A stretch of 64,000 nucleotides of DNA from Klebsiella pneumoniae (GTDB lineage Bacteria; Pseudomonadota; Gammaproteobacteria; Enterobacterales; Enterobacteriaceae): positions 1,674,841-1,738,840 of the forward strand of contig NZ_KN046818.1 in assembly GCF_000742135.1 (NCBI RefSeq). The letters are read 5' to 3'. Under the pieces are notes generated by a model, which did not search any database, had not been told where the DNA came from, and worked only from the letters and a program-made list of their open reading frames with translations. Of the stretch, positions 49,961 to 60,223 are shown piece by piece. A program made the position numbers and the translations under genes. The first letter of the stretch is position 1, and each line of letters opens with the position of its first letter.

Positions 49961-50770
49961 ATGTTCTTGATAAACGGCGTTGTACAGGACACGTTGGCAG
50001 CGAACGATCGCGCCATCCAGTTTGGCGACGGCTGTTTTACCACCGCCCGCATCCAGCAAGGGCAGGTTGCGCTACTGGACGCCCATCTGCAGCGTTTACA
50101 GACAACCTGTGAAAAATTACATATCCCATTTAACGACTGGCTGACGCTGAGCGAAGAGATGCAGCGTCTGGCTCGGCCGCACGCGCAGGGCGTGCTCAAG
50201 GTGACTCTCACCCGCGGCGTTGGGGGAAGGGGATACAGTACGGCAGGCTGCGTGTCGCCCACTCGCATTCTCAGCTTCTCTCCATACCCGGCGCATTATG
50301 CGCGCTGGCGGGAGGAGGGCATTACTCTGACCCAGAGTCCGGTGCCCCTGGGGCGCAACTCCTGGCTTGCCGGCCTGAAGCACCTTAATCGCCTTGAGCA
50401 GGTACTGATCCGCTCTCATCTTGAGCAGACGGACGCCGATGAGGCGCTGGTCCTTGACAGTGACGGGTGGCTTACGGAATGCTGTGCCGCGAATTTATTC
50501 TGGCGTCAGGGACGTGATGTATTTACTCCGGGACTCGATTATGCCGGGGTCAACGGCATTATGCGGCAGCGCTGTATCGCGCAGCTGGCACCATCGACGT
50601 TTCGCGTTGTCGAAGTGACAGCGCGTCCCGAGACGTTGCGGGAGGCCGATGAAGTGCTGATCTGCAATGCGCTGATGCCGCTGGTGCCGGTTCGCCGCTG
50701 GGAGGAGACCACCTGGTCCTCGCGTGAGCTTTACCATTTTTTAGCCCCTTTGTGTGAGCTGTCTGGTTAG
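49961..50770 (+). CDS. pabC: PabC, aminodeoxychorismate lyase
   Basis: PLP enzyme of fold type IV converting aminodeoxychorismate to p-aminobenzoate for folate. 269 aa, equal to E. coli. [20 protein letters not shown] (residues 2-21), [10 protein letters not shown], the PLP Lys in [13 protein letters not shown] (about 140), and [14 protein letters not shown]. mltG begins one base after its stop codon. Confidence 0.95.
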   Translation: MFLINGVVQDTLAANDRAIQFGDGCFTTARIQQGQVALLDAHLQRLQTTCEKLHIPFNDWLTLSEEMQRLARPHAQGVLKVTLTRGVGGRGYSTAGCVSPTRILSFSPYPAHYARWREEGITLTQSPVPLGRNSWLAGLKHLNRLEQVLIRSHLEQTDADEALVLDSDGWLTECCAANLFWRQGRDVFTPGLDYAGVNGIMRQRCIAQLAPSTFRVVEVTARPETLREADEVLICNALMPLVPVRRWEETTWSSRELYHFLAPLCELSG

Positions 50771-50771
50771 T

Positions 50772-51794
50772 ATGAAGAAAATGTTACGTTTTATCCTGTT
50801 GCTGGTCGTGCTGTTGGGCATCGCCGCGGCGGCAGGCATGTGGAAGGTACGCCAGCTGGCGGACAGCAAGCTGCTGATTAAGGAAGAGACCATCTTTACC
50901 CTCGAAGCTGGCACCGGCCGGCTGGCGCTGGGCCAGGATCTCTATCGCGAGAAGGTGATCAATCGCCCGCGCGTTTTCCAGTGGCTGCTGCGGGTGGAAC
51001 CTGAGCTGTCTCACTTCAAGGCCGGGACCTATCGCTTCACGCCGCAAATGACGGTGCGCGAGATGTTGCAGCTGCTGGCCAGCGGCAAAGAGGCGCAGTT
51101 TCCGCTGCGCTTTGTCGAAGGCATGCGCGTCAGCGACTACCTGCGCCAGCTGCGCGATGCCCCGTACGTGAAGCACACGCTTGAAGACGATAGCTACGCG
51201 ACGGTGGCTAAGGCATTAGGTCTTGAGCATGCCGACTGGGTAGAGGGCTGGTTCTGGCCGGATACCTGGATGTACACCGCCAACACCAGCGATATCGCCA
51301 TCCTCAAGCGCGCGCATCAGAAAATGGTCGCCGAAGTGGCGAAGGTCTGGGAAGGACGGATGGAGAATCTGCCCTATGCCGATCAGAACCAGCTGTTGAC
51401 CATGGCCTCGATTATTGAAAAAGAGACCGCGGTAGCGGAAGAGCGCGACCGCGTCGCGTCGGTATTTATCAACCGCCTGCGCATCGGTATGCGCTTGCAG
51501 ACCGATCCGACCGTAATCTACGGGATGGGCGCAGGATATACTGGTAAGTTAACGCGTAAGGATCTCGAGACGCCGACCGCATACAATACTTATACCATCA
51601 GCGGTTTGCCGCCGGGCCCTATCGCGGTGCCGGGCGAGGCCTCGCTGAAGGCGGCCGCCCATCCGGCGAAAACGCCATATCTTTATTTCGTCGCCGACGG
51701 GAAAGGGGGCCATACGTTTACCACAAACCTGGTCAGTCATAACCGTGCGGTGCAGGATTATCTGAAAGTACTTAAGGAAAAAAATGCGCAGTAA
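50772..51794 (+). CDS. mltG: MltG (YceG), endolytic murein transglycosylase
   Basis: Inner-membrane anchored lytic transglycosylase that cuts nascent glycan strands and is proposed to terminate their synthesis. 340 aa from [13 protein letters not shown] at 50772, equal to E. coli; the ATG at 50754 lies inside pabC. One amino-terminal helix, a LysM-like domain (about 50-110), then the YceG domain with catalytic Glu in [16 protein letters not shown] (about 218) and [25 protein letters not shown]. Overlaps tmk by 11 bases. Confidence 0.96.
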   Translation: MKKMLRFILLLVVLLGIAAAAGMWKVRQLADSKLLIKEETIFTLEAGTGRLALGQDLYREKVINRPRVFQWLLRVEPELSHFKAGTYRFTPQMTVREMLQLLASGKEAQFPLRFVEGMRVSDYLRQLRDAPYVKHTLEDDSYATVAKALGLEHADWVEGWFWPDTWMYTANTSDIAILKRAHQKMVAEVAKVWEGRMENLPYADQNQLLTMASIIEKETAVAEERDRVASVFINRLRIGMRLQTDPTVIYGMGAGYTGKLTRKDLETPTAYNTYTISGLPPGPIAVPGEASLKAAAHPAKTPYLYFVADGKGGHTFTTNLVSHNRAVQDYLKVLKEKNAQ

Positions 51795-52425
51795 CTATAT
51801 CGTCATCGAGGGGCTGGAGGGCGCCGGGAAGACCACCGCACGTCAACTGGTGGTGGAGACGCTGCAGTCGGCGGGTATTCACGATATGGTGTTTACCCGC
51901 GAGCCGGGGGGCACAATCCTTGCCGAAAAACTGCGTAGCCTGGTGCTGGATATCCAGTCCACGGGCGATGAAGTGATTAACGATAAAGCGGAAGTGCTGA
52001 TGTTTTACGCGGCGCGCGTCCAGTTGGTGGAGACCGTGATTAAGCCCGCGCTGGCCCGCGGCCAGTGGGTGATCGGCGATCGTCACGATCTGTCGACGCA
52101 GGCCTATCAGGGCGGCGGCCGGGGAATTGACCGCACGATGCTGGCGACGCTGCGCGACGCGGTACTCGGTGATTTTCGCCCCAATCTGACGCTGTATCTC
52201 GACGTCACGCCGGAAGTGGGGCTGCAGCGCGCCCGGGCCCGCGGCGAGCTGGATCGCATTGAGCAGGAGTCCATGAACTTTTTCAACCGTACCCGCGCGC
52301 GCTATCTTGAGCTGGCCGCCGCCGATCCTTCTATCCGCACGGTTGACGCAACTCAGCCGCTGGATGCCGTGGCGCGCGACATTCGCGCCACGATCGCCCA
52401 GTGGATGGCGGAGCAAGCGGCATGA
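51784..52425 (+). CDS. tmk: Tmk, thymidylate kinase
   Basis: Phosphorylates dTMP to dTDP. 213 aa, equal to E. coli. P-loop [15 protein letters not shown] (about 8-22), VFTREPGGT, the DR motif [20 protein letters not shown] and a Gln/Arg-rich lid region. Its start lies inside mltG and its TGA overlaps the ATG of holB (ATGA), so the three are translationally coupled. Confidence 0.97.
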   Translation: MRSNYIVIEGLEGAGKTTARQLVVETLQSAGIHDMVFTREPGGTILAEKLRSLVLDIQSTGDEVINDKAEVLMFYAARVQLVETVIKPALARGQWVIGDRHDLSTQAYQGGGRGIDRTMLATLRDAVLGDFRPNLTLYLDVTPEVGLQRARARGELDRIEQESMNFFNRTRARYLELAAADPSIRTVDATQPLDAVARDIRATIAQWMAEQAA

Positions 52426-53426
52426 AATGGTATCCGTGGCTGCGCCCCTCGTTCGAGCAACTGGTCGGTAGCTATCAGGCCGGACGAGGCCACCACGCCT
52501 TACTGTTACAGTCCCTGAACGGGATGGGCGGCGAGGCGTTGATTTACGCGCTGTGCCGCTTCCTGATGTGCCGCCAGCCCGAAGGACATAAAAGCTGCGG
52601 CCACTGCCATAGCTGTCAGCTGATGCAGGCCGGCACGCACCCCGATTACTATGCGCTCAGCCCCGAGAAGGGCAAGAGCGCGCTGGGTATTGACGCGGTG
52701 CGCGATGTCAATGAAAAGCTCTATGAACATGCACGCCTTGGTGGGGCAAAAGTGGTCTGGATTAGCGATGCTGCCTTGCTGACCGATGCCGCCGCCAACG
52801 CGTTGCTGAAAACGCTGGAGGAGCCCCCGGAGAATACCTGGTTCTTCCTCGCCTGCGAGGAGCCGGCGCGTCTGCTGACCACTCTGCGCAGCCGCTGTCG
52901 CCTGCATCATCTGGCGCCGCCGTCTGAGCCTTATGCTCTGGCCTGGCTGGAGCGTGAGGTGAGCCTGCCGCAGGAGTCATTGTTGACCGCGTTACGCCTG
53001 TGCGCCAGCGCGCCGGCTGCGGCGCTCGAACTGTTACAGGAACCGCTGTGGACGGCGCGGCAGCAGTTGTGTCAGGCGCTGGCGGCTACCCTGGCGAGCG
53101 GTGACTGGCTGGCGCTGCTGCCGATACTCAATCATGAACAGGCGGCGGTTCGCCTGCACTGGCTGGCGTCGCTGCTGGTCGATGCGCAAAAACGACAGCA
53201 GGGGATTACCCTGGTGAGTAACCCTGACGTCTGGCCGCTGCTGGAGCAGCTGGCGCACAGCCTGCCCGCCGCCCGGCTGCAGGCGATTGCCCATGACGTC
53301 TGTACCTGCCGCGAGCAATTGCTCAACGTTGTCGGTGTCAACCGCGAACTGCTGCTTACCGAGCGCCTGCTGCGCTGGGAACATTACCTGCAACCCGGGA
53401 CGGTTTTACCCGTCTCCCACCTCTGA
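52422..53426 (+). CDS. holB: HolB, DNA polymerase III delta' subunit
   Basis: Clamp-loader subunit. 334 aa from [18 protein letters not shown] at 52422, equal to E. coli. Zinc-binding Cys in [21 protein letters not shown]-like segment (about 40-62), SRC-type motif in [17 protein letters not shown] (about 155), [16 protein letters not shown]. As in the family, the P-loop is degenerate. ATGA overlap with tmk; ycfH follows 10 bases later. Confidence 0.96.
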   Translation: MKWYPWLRPSFEQLVGSYQAGRGHHALLLQSLNGMGGEALIYALCRFLMCRQPEGHKSCGHCHSCQLMQAGTHPDYYALSPEKGKSALGIDAVRDVNEKLYEHARLGGAKVVWISDAALLTDAAANALLKTLEEPPENTWFFLACEEPARLLTTLRSRCRLHHLAPPSEPYALAWLEREVSLPQESLLTALRLCASAPAAALELLQEPLWTARQQLCQALAATLASGDWLALLPILNHEQAAVRLHWLASLLVDAQKRQQGITLVSNPDVWPLLEQLAHSLPAARLQAIAHDVCTCREQLLNVVGVNRELLLTERLLRWEHYLQPGTVLPVSHL

Positions 53427-53436
53427 GTGAGACATT

Positions 53437-54231
53437 ATGTTTTTAGTCGACTCCCACTGTCATCTTGATGGTCTGGATTATCAAACTCTACACAAAAACG
53501 TCGACGACGTGCTGGCAAAAGCGGCCGCACGCGATGTGAAATTTTGCCTCGCCGTCGCCACGACGCTGCCTGGCTACCGCAGTATGCGCGAACTGGTGGG
53601 GACGCGTGACAACGTCGTCTTCTCCTGTGGCGTACACCCATTAAACCAGGACGAGCCCTGGGAGGTAGAGACTCTGCGCGCGCTGGCAGCGGAAGAGGGC
53701 GTCGTGGCGATGGGGGAGACCGGTCTGGATTATTTTTATACCCCGGAAACTAAAGCCCAACAGCAAAGCTCGTTCCGCGACCACATTCGTATCGGCCGTG
53801 AGCTCAATAAGCCGGTGATCGTCCATACCCGTGACGCGCGTGCCGATACTCTGGCTATTTTGCGCGAAGAAAAGGTGACGGATTGCGGTGGCGTACTACA
53901 CTGTTTCACTGAGGACAGGGAGACAGCGGGCAAGCTGCTCGATATGGGGTTCTATATCTCGTTTTCCGGTATCGTCACTTTTCGTAACGCCGAGCAGCTG
54001 CGTGATGCGGCGCGCTACGTGCCGCTGGATCGCCTGCTGGTTGAAACCGATTCGCCGTACCTGGCGCCGGTCCCCCACCGCGGCAAAGAGAACCAGCCGG
54101 CGCTGGTCCGTGACGTTGCCGAGTATATGGCGGTACTGAAGGGGGTGTCGCTTGAGCAGCTGGCTCAGCAGACCACCGACAATTTTGCCACCCTGTTCCA
54201 CATCGACCCCGCCCGTTTGCAACCTGCTTGA
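53437..54231 (+). CDS. ycfH: YcfH, TatD-family metal-dependent hydrolase
   Basis: 264-aa TIM-barrel metal hydrolase, probably a deoxyribonuclease by family. Metal ligands: VDSHCHLDGLDY (about 4-15), AMGETGLDYFY (Glu about 92), PVIVHTRDAR (His about 128), GVLHCFTEDRE (His about 153), LVETDSPYLAPVPHRGK (Asp about 204). Last gene of the mltG-tmk-holB run, ending with a terminator upstream of ptsG. Confidence 0.95.
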   Translation: MFLVDSHCHLDGLDYQTLHKNVDDVLAKAAARDVKFCLAVATTLPGYRSMRELVGTRDNVVFSCGVHPLNQDEPWEVETLRALAAEEGVVAMGETGLDYFYTPETKAQQQSSFRDHIRIGRELNKPVIVHTRDARADTLAILREEKVTDCGGVLHCFTEDRETAGKLLDMGFYISFSGIVTFRNAEQLRDAARYVPLDRLLVETDSPYLAPVPHRGKENQPALVRDVAEYMAVLKGVSLEQLAQQTTDNFATLFHIDPARLQPA

Positions 54232-54279
54232 TCTGCTTATTATTTTAAGGCTCGTAATTAATAGCCAAAGCGAGTAAAG

Positions 54280-54313
54280 TTCACCGCCACAAAAGTGGCG
54301 GTGAAGGTTTTTT
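54280..54313 (+). terminator. Terminator of the ycfH operon
   Basis: TTCACCGCCAC AAAA GTGGCGGTGAA then GGTTTTTT. Confidence 0.9.
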
Positions 54314-54405
54314 AGCAACATCTGGATACAATTTATGTAAGTTGATGTAAATTTTTACCGGAAGGCTGATTGAAACGTGATAGCCGTCAAACAATCATCC
54401 CGTTA

Positions 54406-54432
54406 ATTATTTTACTCTGTGTAATAAATAAA
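54406..54432. promoter_or_regulatory. Mlc operator in ptsG promoter region
   Basis: AATTATTTTACTCTGTGTAA and following TAAATAAAG match by memory the E. coli ptsG Mlc site, at a comparable distance (about 100 bases) before the ATG. Mlc represses ptsG without glucose. Confidence 0.75.
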
Positions 54433-54506
54433 GGGCGCTTAGATGTCCTGTCCACGGCACGGTTCTCCCCCCGGGCCAATGCGTGAAAGCGTAAAAAAGT
54501 ACCAAA

Positions 54507-54527
54507 TACTCAGGAGCACTCTCAATT
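54507..54527 (+). promoter_or_regulatory. SgrS-target segment at ptsG ribosome site
   Basis: ACTCAGGAGCACTCTCAATT just before the ATG preserves the stretch which in E. coli pairs with the small RNA SgrS under glucose-phosphate stress; AGGAG is the Shine-Dalgarno. Confidence 0.75.
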
Positions 54528-55961
54528 ATGTTTAAGAATGCATTTGCTAACCTGCAGAAGGTCGGTAAATCGCTGATGCTGCCGGTATCCGTACTGCCTA
54601 TCGCAGGTATCCTGCTGGGCGTCGGTTCCGCTAACTTCAGCTGGCTGCCAGCCGTGGTCTCCCACGTTATGGCAGAAGCAGGCGGTTCAGTTTTCGCCAA
54701 TATGCCGCTGATCTTCGCTATCGGTGTGGCCCTCGGCTTCACCAATAACGACGGTGTATCCGCACTGGCTGCAGTCGTGGCTTACGGCATCATGGTGAAA
54801 ACCATGGCGGTTGTTGCGCCGCTGGTGCTGCATTTACCTGCTGACGAGATTGCGGCAAAACACCTTGCTGATACCGGCGTGCTTGGCGGTATTATCTCCG
54901 GTGCTATCGCCGCCTACATGTTCAACCGCTTCTATCGCATCAAGCTGCCAGAATATCTCGGCTTCTTTGCGGGCAAGCGTTTTGTGCCGATTATCTCTGG
55001 TCTGGCCGCTATCTTCACCGGCGTGATCCTCTCCTTCATTTGGCCGCCGATCGGCTCCGCGATCCAAACCTTCTCCCAGTGGGCTGCTTATCAGAACCCA
55101 GTGGTGGCGTTTGGTATCTACGGTTTCATCGAACGTTGCCTGGTGCCGTTTGGTCTGCATCACATCTGGAACGTTCCTTTCCAGATGCAGATCGGCGAAT
55201 ACACCAACGCGGCTGGTCAGGTGTTCCACGGCGATATCCCGCGCTACATGGCAGGCGACCCGACGGCGGGCAAACTGTCTGGCGGCTTCCTGTTCAAAAT
55301 GTATGGTCTGCCGGCAGCGGCTATCGCTATTTGGCACTCTGCTAAACCGGAAAACCGCGCCAAAGTGGGCGGTATCATGATCTCCGCCGCGCTGACCTCG
55401 TTCCTGACCGGTATCACCGAGCCGATCGAGTTCTCGTTCATGTTCGTGGCGCCGATCCTGTACGTTATCCATGCCATTCTGGCGGGCCTGGCGTTCCCGA
55501 TCTGTATCCTGCTGGGTATGCGTGACGGTACCTCGTTCTCTCACGGCCTGATCGACTTTATCGTGCTGTCCGGTAACAGCAGCAAGCTGTGGCTGTTCCC
55601 GATTGTTGGTATCTGCTATGCGATCGTGTACTACGTCATTTTCCGTGTGCTGATTAAAGCCCTGGATCTGAAAACTCCGGGTCGTGAAGACACCACCGAA
55701 GAGAGCAAAGCTGGCGCCACCAGCGAGATGGCTCCGGCTCTGGTCGCCGCTTTCGGCGGTAAAGAGAACATCACCAACCTCGACGCATGTATTACTCGTC
55801 TGCGTGTTAGCGTGGCGGATGTAGCGAAAGTTGACCAGGCTGGCCTGAAAAAACTGGGCGCCGCTGGCGTGGTAGTGGCAGGTTCTGGCGTACAGGCCAT
55901 CTTCGGTACCAAGTCCGATAACCTGAAAACTGAAATGGATGAGTACATCCGTAACAGTTAA
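54528..55961 (+). CDS. ptsG: PtsG, glucose-specific PTS enzyme IICB
   Basis: Imports and phosphorylates glucose. 477 aa, equal to E. coli. The membrane IIC domain (about 1-385) has [20 protein letters not shown], the conserved [15 protein letters not shown] (about 294-308) and [14 protein letters not shown] linker rich in Glu/Ser follows, then IIB (about 400-477) with the phosphorylated Cys in [16 protein letters not shown] (about 421). Regulated by Mlc and SgrS as marked. In E. coli fhuE follows; here only a terminator and hinT. Confidence 0.98.
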   Translation: MFKNAFANLQKVGKSLMLPVSVLPIAGILLGVGSANFSWLPAVVSHVMAEAGGSVFANMPLIFAIGVALGFTNNDGVSALAAVVAYGIMVKTMAVVAPLVLHLPADEIAAKHLADTGVLGGIISGAIAAYMFNRFYRIKLPEYLGFFAGKRFVPIISGLAAIFTGVILSFIWPPIGSAIQTFSQWAAYQNPVVAFGIYGFIERCLVPFGLHHIWNVPFQMQIGEYTNAAGQVFHGDIPRYMAGDPTAGKLSGGFLFKMYGLPAAAIAIWHSAKPENRAKVGGIMISAALTSFLTGITEPIEFSFMFVAPILYVIHAILAGLAFPICILLGMRDGTSFSHGLIDFIVLSGNSSKLWLFPIVGICYAIVYYVIFRVLIKALDLKTPGREDTTEESKAGATSEMAPALVAAFGGKENITNLDACITRLRVSVADVAKVDQAGLKKLGAAGVVVAGSGVQAIFGTKSDNLKTEMDEYIRNS

Positions 55962-55981
55962 GACGTAGTATCGGGGAGACT

Positions 55982-56007
55982 AAGGCAGCCAACTGGCTGC
56001 CTTTTTT
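55982..56007 (+). terminator. Terminator of ptsG
   Basis: AAGGCAGCC AACT GGCTGCCTT then T4. The 56008-56222 stretch after it holds no gene; the fhuE gene found here in E. coli is missing. Confidence 0.88.
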
Positions 56008-56222
56008 ATGCGCTAAAGTCGGTGCCCCACAAGCGATAACCCTGAAAACAGTCCGCCATATGCTTATTCCCTCAGCAGCTAAGTCTATAGTTGAATAAGA
56101 AAAAGAGCTTTCAGGTTGAAAGAGAGGGAGAATGTCGCTCATACTCTTAGCGGAACCTGTGCGTCCGCGTTTATCTGCAGAAGCAGGCCAGCGCACGGGA
56201 TAAAACTTATAAGGAATCAGTC

Positions 56223-56579
56223 ATGGCAGAAGAAACGATTTTCAGCAAAATCATTCGCCGGGAGATCCCGTCGGATATTGTCTATCAGGATGAGCTTGTG
56301 ACCGCTTTTCGCGACATCTCCCCGCAGGCGCCCACCCATATTCTGATTGTCCCGAATGTTCTGATTCCTACCGTAAATGACGTCACCGCTGAACATGAGC
56401 TGGCGCTGGGCCGGATGATGACCGTCGCGGCGAAGATCGCCCGCGATGAAGGTCTTGCCGACGATGGCTATCGGTTGATCGTCAACTGCAACCGCCACGG
56501 CGGCCAGGAAGTGTACCATATCCATATGCATCTGCTGGGCGGTCGTCCGCTTGGCCCGATGCTGGCGCACAAAGGCTAA
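56223..56579 (+). CDS. hinT: HinT, HIT-family purine nucleoside phosphoramidase
   Basis: Hydrolyses AMP-lysine type phosphoramidates. 118 aa (E. coli 119). [20 protein letters not shown] at the start, PTHILIVPN, the HIT triad [17 protein letters not shown] near the end (residues about 99-103). AAGGAATC precedes the ATG. ycfL follows after 4 bases. Confidence 0.96.
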   Translation: MAEETIFSKIIRREIPSDIVYQDELVTAFRDISPQAPTHILIVPNVLIPTVNDVTAEHELALGRMMTVAAKIARDEGLADDGYRLIVNCNRHGGQEVYHIHMHLLGGRPLGPMLAHKG

Positions 56580-56583
56580 CGTC

Positions 56584-56958
56584 ATGCTCAGGACCCTTTT
56601 GGGCGCGTGTCTGGCGGCGGGGCTACTCGCCGGGTGTAGTTCACACCCGGAGATCCCGGTTTCTGACCAGCAGGCGCTGGTGATGGAGTCGAGCGTGCTG
56701 GCGGCGGGGATCAGCGCCAGCGAGCCTGCCGTCGTGGCGACAGAGATTCAGGCTACCGCCTCCTCAACGCTATATAACGAGCGCCAGCAGCCGGTTACCG
56801 TGCACTATCGTTTTTTCTGGTATGACGCCCGAGGGCTGGAGATGCATCCGCTGGACGCGCCGCGCACCATCGTGGTACCGGCCCGCTCCTCGGTCACGTT
56901 ATATAGCAGCGCCAATATCCTGGGGGCGCATAAGGCCCGCCTTTATCTTTATCTGTAA
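56584..56958 (+). CDS. ycfL: YcfL, lipoprotein
   Basis: 124-aa lipoprotein of unknown function. Signal with lipobox LLAGC (Cys about residue 18), then SSHPEIPVSDQQALVMESSV, YNERQQPVTVHYRFFWYDAR. The start MLRTLLGACLAAGL at 56584 lies 4 bases after hinT; lpoB follows after 12 bases. It is in the hinT-ycfL-lpoB-thiK-nagZ series. Confidence 0.92.
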   Translation: MLRTLLGACLAAGLLAGCSSHPEIPVSDQQALVMESSVLAAGISASEPAVVATEIQATASSTLYNERQQPVTVHYRFFWYDARGLEMHPLDAPRTIVVPARSSVTLYSSANILGAHKARLYLYL

Positions 56959-56970
56959 GGGGTAATTATA

Positions 56971-57558
56971 ATGATGAAAATGTGTCGCTATGCGTTAATC
57001 ACAGCACTGGCGATATTCCTCGCAGGCTGTGCGGGGTTGCGGGAGCAGCCCGCGCCGGTAGAAGAGGCCAAACCGCAGCCGCAGCAGCCTGGGCCGATTG
57101 AGCATCAGGATCAGCAGTCGGGTCAGCCGGCGCCGCGCGTGCGTCATTATGACTGGAACGGCGCGGTTCAGCCGCTGGTGGGGCAGATGCTGCAGGCGAG
57201 TGGGGTCAATGCCGGCAGTATTCTGCTGGTTGACAGCGTGAACAACCGCACCAACGGTTCGCTGAATGCTGGAGAAGCCACCACTGCGCTACGTAGTGCG
57301 CTGGCCGGTAACGGCAAATTTACCCTGGTATCGGCGCAGCAGCTGGCGGTCGCCAAGCAGCAGCTGGGCCTGTCGCCGCAGGACAGCCTCGGCAGCCGCA
57401 GCAAAGCCATGGGCATCGCCCGCAACGTGGGCGCGCAGTATGTGCTTTACTCCAATGCCACCGGCAACGTCAACGCGCCTGAGCTGAAAATGCAGCTCAT
57501 GCTGGTGCAAACCGGTGAGATAATCTGGTCAGGTAAAGGTGCTGTTCAGCAACAATAA
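56971..57558 (+). CDS. lpoB: LpoB, outer-membrane activator of PBP1B
   Basis: Lipoprotein that spans from the outer membrane to stimulate the peptidoglycan synthase PBP1B. 195 aa. Lipobox FLAGC (Cys about 20), a Pro/Gln-rich disordered linker, then the globular domain [69 protein letters not shown]. The linker is about 18 residues shorter than in E. coli LpoB (213 aa). ATG ATG at 56971/56974 leaves the start uncertain by one codon. Overlaps thiK by 20 bases. Confidence 0.95.
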   Translation: MMKMCRYALITALAIFLAGCAGLREQPAPVEEAKPQPQQPGPIEHQDQQSGQPAPRVRHYDWNGAVQPLVGQMLQASGVNAGSILLVDSVNNRTNGSLNAGEATTALRSALAGNGKFTLVSAQQLAVAKQQLGLSPQDSLGSRSKAMGIARNVGAQYVLYSNATGNVNAPELKMQLMLVQTGEIIWSGKGAVQQQ

Positions 57559-58366
57559 GCTAACGCGCGACGAGCTCTTGTCGCGCTTCTTTCCCCATTA
57601 TCATCCTGTCGCCTCGCTGAGCCAGAGTGGCCTCAGCGGCGGCAGTGTGATTATTAGCGACGGCGACCGGCGGCACGTGCTGCGTCAGCCGCACGATCCG
57701 TCTGCCGCCACTTACCATTTTCGCCGTCAGTATCACGCACTCCGCCGACTGCCTGCCAGGCTGGCGCCAACCCCGCTGTTTTACTCACCCTGCTGGATGG
57801 TGGTGGAGTATTGCACAGGGGAGGTGAAAAGCGAGTTACCGGCCTCCCCGCAGCTGTCAGGCTTATTGTATGATTTGCATCAGCAACCGCGGTTTGGCTG
57901 GCGGGTTAGCCTCACACCACTGCTGGCCCAGTACTGGCAGAGGTGCGATCCGGCGCGGCGCAAGCCGCGTTGGCTGCGCTGGCATCAGCGGCTGCGCCGC
58001 CAGGGCGAGCCCCGTCCCCTGCGGCTGGCGCCGCTGCACATGGACGTCCATGCCGGCAATATTATTCATAATGAGTCCGGCCTGAGGCTGATCGACTGGG
58101 AATATGCCGGCGATGGCGATATCGCGCTGGAGCTGGCCGCGGTGTGGATCACGCCTGGCGAGCGCCGTCGGCTGGTAGAAGCGTATGCCCGGCGGGCGGC
58201 CATCGACGCGCAGCTGCTTTGGCGGCAGGTTGCACTCTGGCGCCCGTGGGTACTGCTGTTGATGGCGGGCTGGTATGAAATGCGCTGGCGGCAGAGCGGG
58301 GACCGGCAATTTATCACGCTGGCAGATGAAACATGGTGTCAGTTAGACAACGAACGTAAAGGATAA
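57539..58366 (+). CDS. thiK: ThiK, thiamine kinase
   Basis: Salvage kinase phosphorylating thiamine, aminoglycoside-phosphotransferase fold. 275 aa (E. coli 274). GTG start inside lpo[20 protein letters not shown]. Catalytic loop [16 protein letters not shown] (about 165-180) and metal motif [20 protein letters not shown]. More divergent from E. coli than its neighbours, as typical for this gene. nagZ starts 11 bases later. Confidence 0.93.
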   Translation: MLFSNNKLTRDELLSRFFPHYHPVASLSQSGLSGGSVIISDGDRRHVLRQPHDPSAATYHFRRQYHALRRLPARLAPTPLFYSPCWMVVEYCTGEVKSELPASPQLSGLLYDLHQQPRFGWRVSLTPLLAQYWQRCDPARRKPRWLRWHQRLRRQGEPRPLRLAPLHMDVHAGNIIHNESGLRLIDWEYAGDGDIALELAAVWITPGERRRLVEAYARRAAIDAQLLWRQVALWRPWVLLLMAGWYEMRWRQSGDRQFITLADETWCQLDNERKG

Positions 58367-58377
58367 GAGAGGTCAGT

Positions 58378-59400
58378 GTGGGCCCAGTGATGTTGGATGT
58401 CGAAGGGTATGAGCTGGATGCGGAAGAGCGAGAAATTCTGGCGCATCCGCTGGTGGGAGGGTTGATCCTCTTTACCCGAAATTATCACGATCCGGCGCAG
58501 CTGCGCGAGCTGGTGCGCCAGATCCGCGACGCCTCCCGGAACCACCTGGTGGTGGCGGTCGATCAGGAAGGGGGGCGGGTTCAGCGTTTCCGCGAAGGGT
58601 TTACCCGTTTACCGGCGGCCCAGTCTTTCGCCGCGCTGCTGGGGATGGAAGAGGGGGGCAAACTGGCCGCCGAAGCCGGCTGGCTGATGGCCAGCGAAAT
58701 GATCGCCATGGATATCGATATTAGTTTTGCGCCAGTGCTGGACGTCGGCCATATCAGCGCCGCAATCGGCGAACGTTCTTATCATGAAGATCCGCAGAAA
58801 GCGCTGACGATGGCGCGTCACTTCATTGACGGGATGCACGCCGCGGGCATGAAAACCACCGGCAAACACTTCCCGGGACACGGGGCGGTGACTGCCGATT
58901 CGCACAAAGAGACGCCGTTCGATCCGCGGGCGGCATCGGTTATCCGCGACCATGATATGGCGGTGTTCAAAAGCCTTATCGCCGAGCAGCGTCTGGACGC
59001 CATTATGCCGGCGCATGTGATTTACCCGGAGCTCGATCCGCGTCCGGCCAGCGGCTCGGCGTACTGGCTGAAAACGGTGCTGCGCGGCGAACTGGGCTTT
59101 GACGGGGTGATTTTCTCCGACGATCTGTCGATGGAAGGGGCGGCGATCATGGGCAGCTATGCCGAACGCGGTCAGGCATCGCTCGACGCCGGTTGCGATA
59201 TGATCCTCGTCTGCAATAATCGTAAAGGCGCGGTCAGTGTGCTGGATAACCTGTCGCCGATCAAAGCAGAGCGTGTTACGAAATTGTATCATAAAGGTTC
59301 CTTTTCCCGTCAGGAGTTAAGGGATTCAGCCCGTTGGAAAACGGTGAGTGCCCAGCTGGAGCAGCTTCATGCGCGCTGGCAAGAGGCAAAGTCCGCGTAA
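58378..59400 (+). CDS. nagZ: NagZ, beta-N-acetylhexosaminidase
   Basis: Cytoplasmic glycoside hydrolase family 3 enzyme that removes GlcNAc from recycled anhydromuropeptides; its products feed AmpC induction through AmpR where present. 340 aa. GTG start [19 protein letters not shown]. Active-site loop [20 protein letters not shown] (Asp-His dyad about 174-176), nucleophile Asp in [14 protein letters not shown] (about 248). ycfP follows after 35 bases. Confidence 0.97.
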   Translation: MGPVMLDVEGYELDAEEREILAHPLVGGLILFTRNYHDPAQLRELVRQIRDASRNHLVVAVDQEGGRVQRFREGFTRLPAAQSFAALLGMEEGGKLAAEAGWLMASEMIAMDIDISFAPVLDVGHISAAIGERSYHEDPQKALTMARHFIDGMHAAGMKTTGKHFPGHGAVTADSHKETPFDPRAASVIRDHDMAVFKSLIAEQRLDAIMPAHVIYPELDPRPASGSAYWLKTVLRGELGFDGVIFSDDLSMEGAAIMGSYAERGQASLDAGCDMILVCNNRKGAVSVLDNLSPIKAERVTKLYHKGSFSRQELRDSARWKTVSAQLEQLHARWQEAKSA

Positions 59401-59435
59401 CGCTCTACGGGGCGTTGTTGTCTGGTGAGGATGCG

Positions 59436-59978
59436 ATGATTATCTATTTACACGGTTTTGACTCGAACAGCCCCGGTAACCATGAGAAGGTGATGCAGCT
59501 GCAGTTTATCGACCCGGACGTGCGGTTGATTAGCTACAGCACGCGGCATCCCAAGCACGATATGCAGCATTTGCTGAAAGAGGTCGATAAAATGCTGCAG
59601 CTCACTGCCGATGACCGGCCGCTGATCTGCGGCGTCGGCCTTGGCGGCTACTGGGCGGAGCGGATTGGTTTTCTGTGCGATATCCGCCAGGCGGTGTTCA
59701 ATCCAAACCTGTTTCCGCATGAGAACATGGAAGGCAAAATCGACCGACCGGAAGAGTATGCTGACATCGCCACCAAGTGCGTGACCAACTTCCGCGAGAA
59801 GAACCGCGATCGCTGCCTGGTGGTGCTTTCCCGCCAGGACGAGGCGTTGGACAGCCAGCGTTCCGCCGATCTCCTGCACCACTATTATGAAATTATCTGG
59901 GATGAAGAGCAGACCCATAAGTTTAAAAATATCTCGCCGCATCTGCAGCGGCTGAAAGCGTTTAAAACCCTCGGCTAA
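59436..59978 (+). CDS. ycfP: YcfP, UPF0227 alpha/beta-hydrolase-like protein
   Basis: 180 aa, equal to E. coli; an esterase-like fold of uncertain activity. [20 protein letters not shown] at the start, then [16 protein letters not shown] in place of the nucleophile elbow (Gly-Leu-Gly-Gly, so the usual Ser is absent). End [20 protein letters not shown]. The start at 59436 has GGTGAGG upstream; the longer frame reaches back into nagZ. Confidence 0.94.
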   Translation: MIIYLHGFDSNSPGNHEKVMQLQFIDPDVRLISYSTRHPKHDMQHLLKEVDKMLQLTADDRPLICGVGLGGYWAERIGFLCDIRQAVFNPNLFPHENMEGKIDRPEEYADIATKCVTNFREKNRDRCLVVLSRQDEALDSQRSADLLHHYYEIIWDEEQTHKFKNISPHLQRLKAFKTLG

Positions 59979-59997
59979 CTGCTTTTCCCTTGTTCCC

Positions 59998-60030
59998 AAA
60001 CCCGCGTCGGGTTCACCACGCGGGTTTTTT
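59998..60030 (+). terminator. Terminator of the hinT-ycfP series
   Basis: AAACCCGCG..CGCGGGTTTTTT with a 12-base loop, 20 bases after ycfP. Confidence 0.85.
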
Positions 60031-60075
60031 CATGTCTACACTTATTGGTTTCGCTGAAAAAATACGCGACAAAAC

Positions 60076-60089
60076 TTGATGCACATCAA
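60076..60089. promoter_or_regulatory. FNR box upstream of ndh
   Basis: TTGATGCACATCAA is a perfect TTGAT-N4-ATCAA. E. coli ndh is repressed by FNR without oxygen. Confidence 0.9.
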
Positions 60090-60223
60090 TTTTGGTATGA
60101 CCAATGCACCGTTCATGGTATTCTCGACAGTGTTGAATGGTTTCATTAACGTAACTTGTTGTTAAATAAAGGCTATTTCAATAACTTTTATTTAACAATT
60201 GGTTAATAATTTTAGGGATACAC

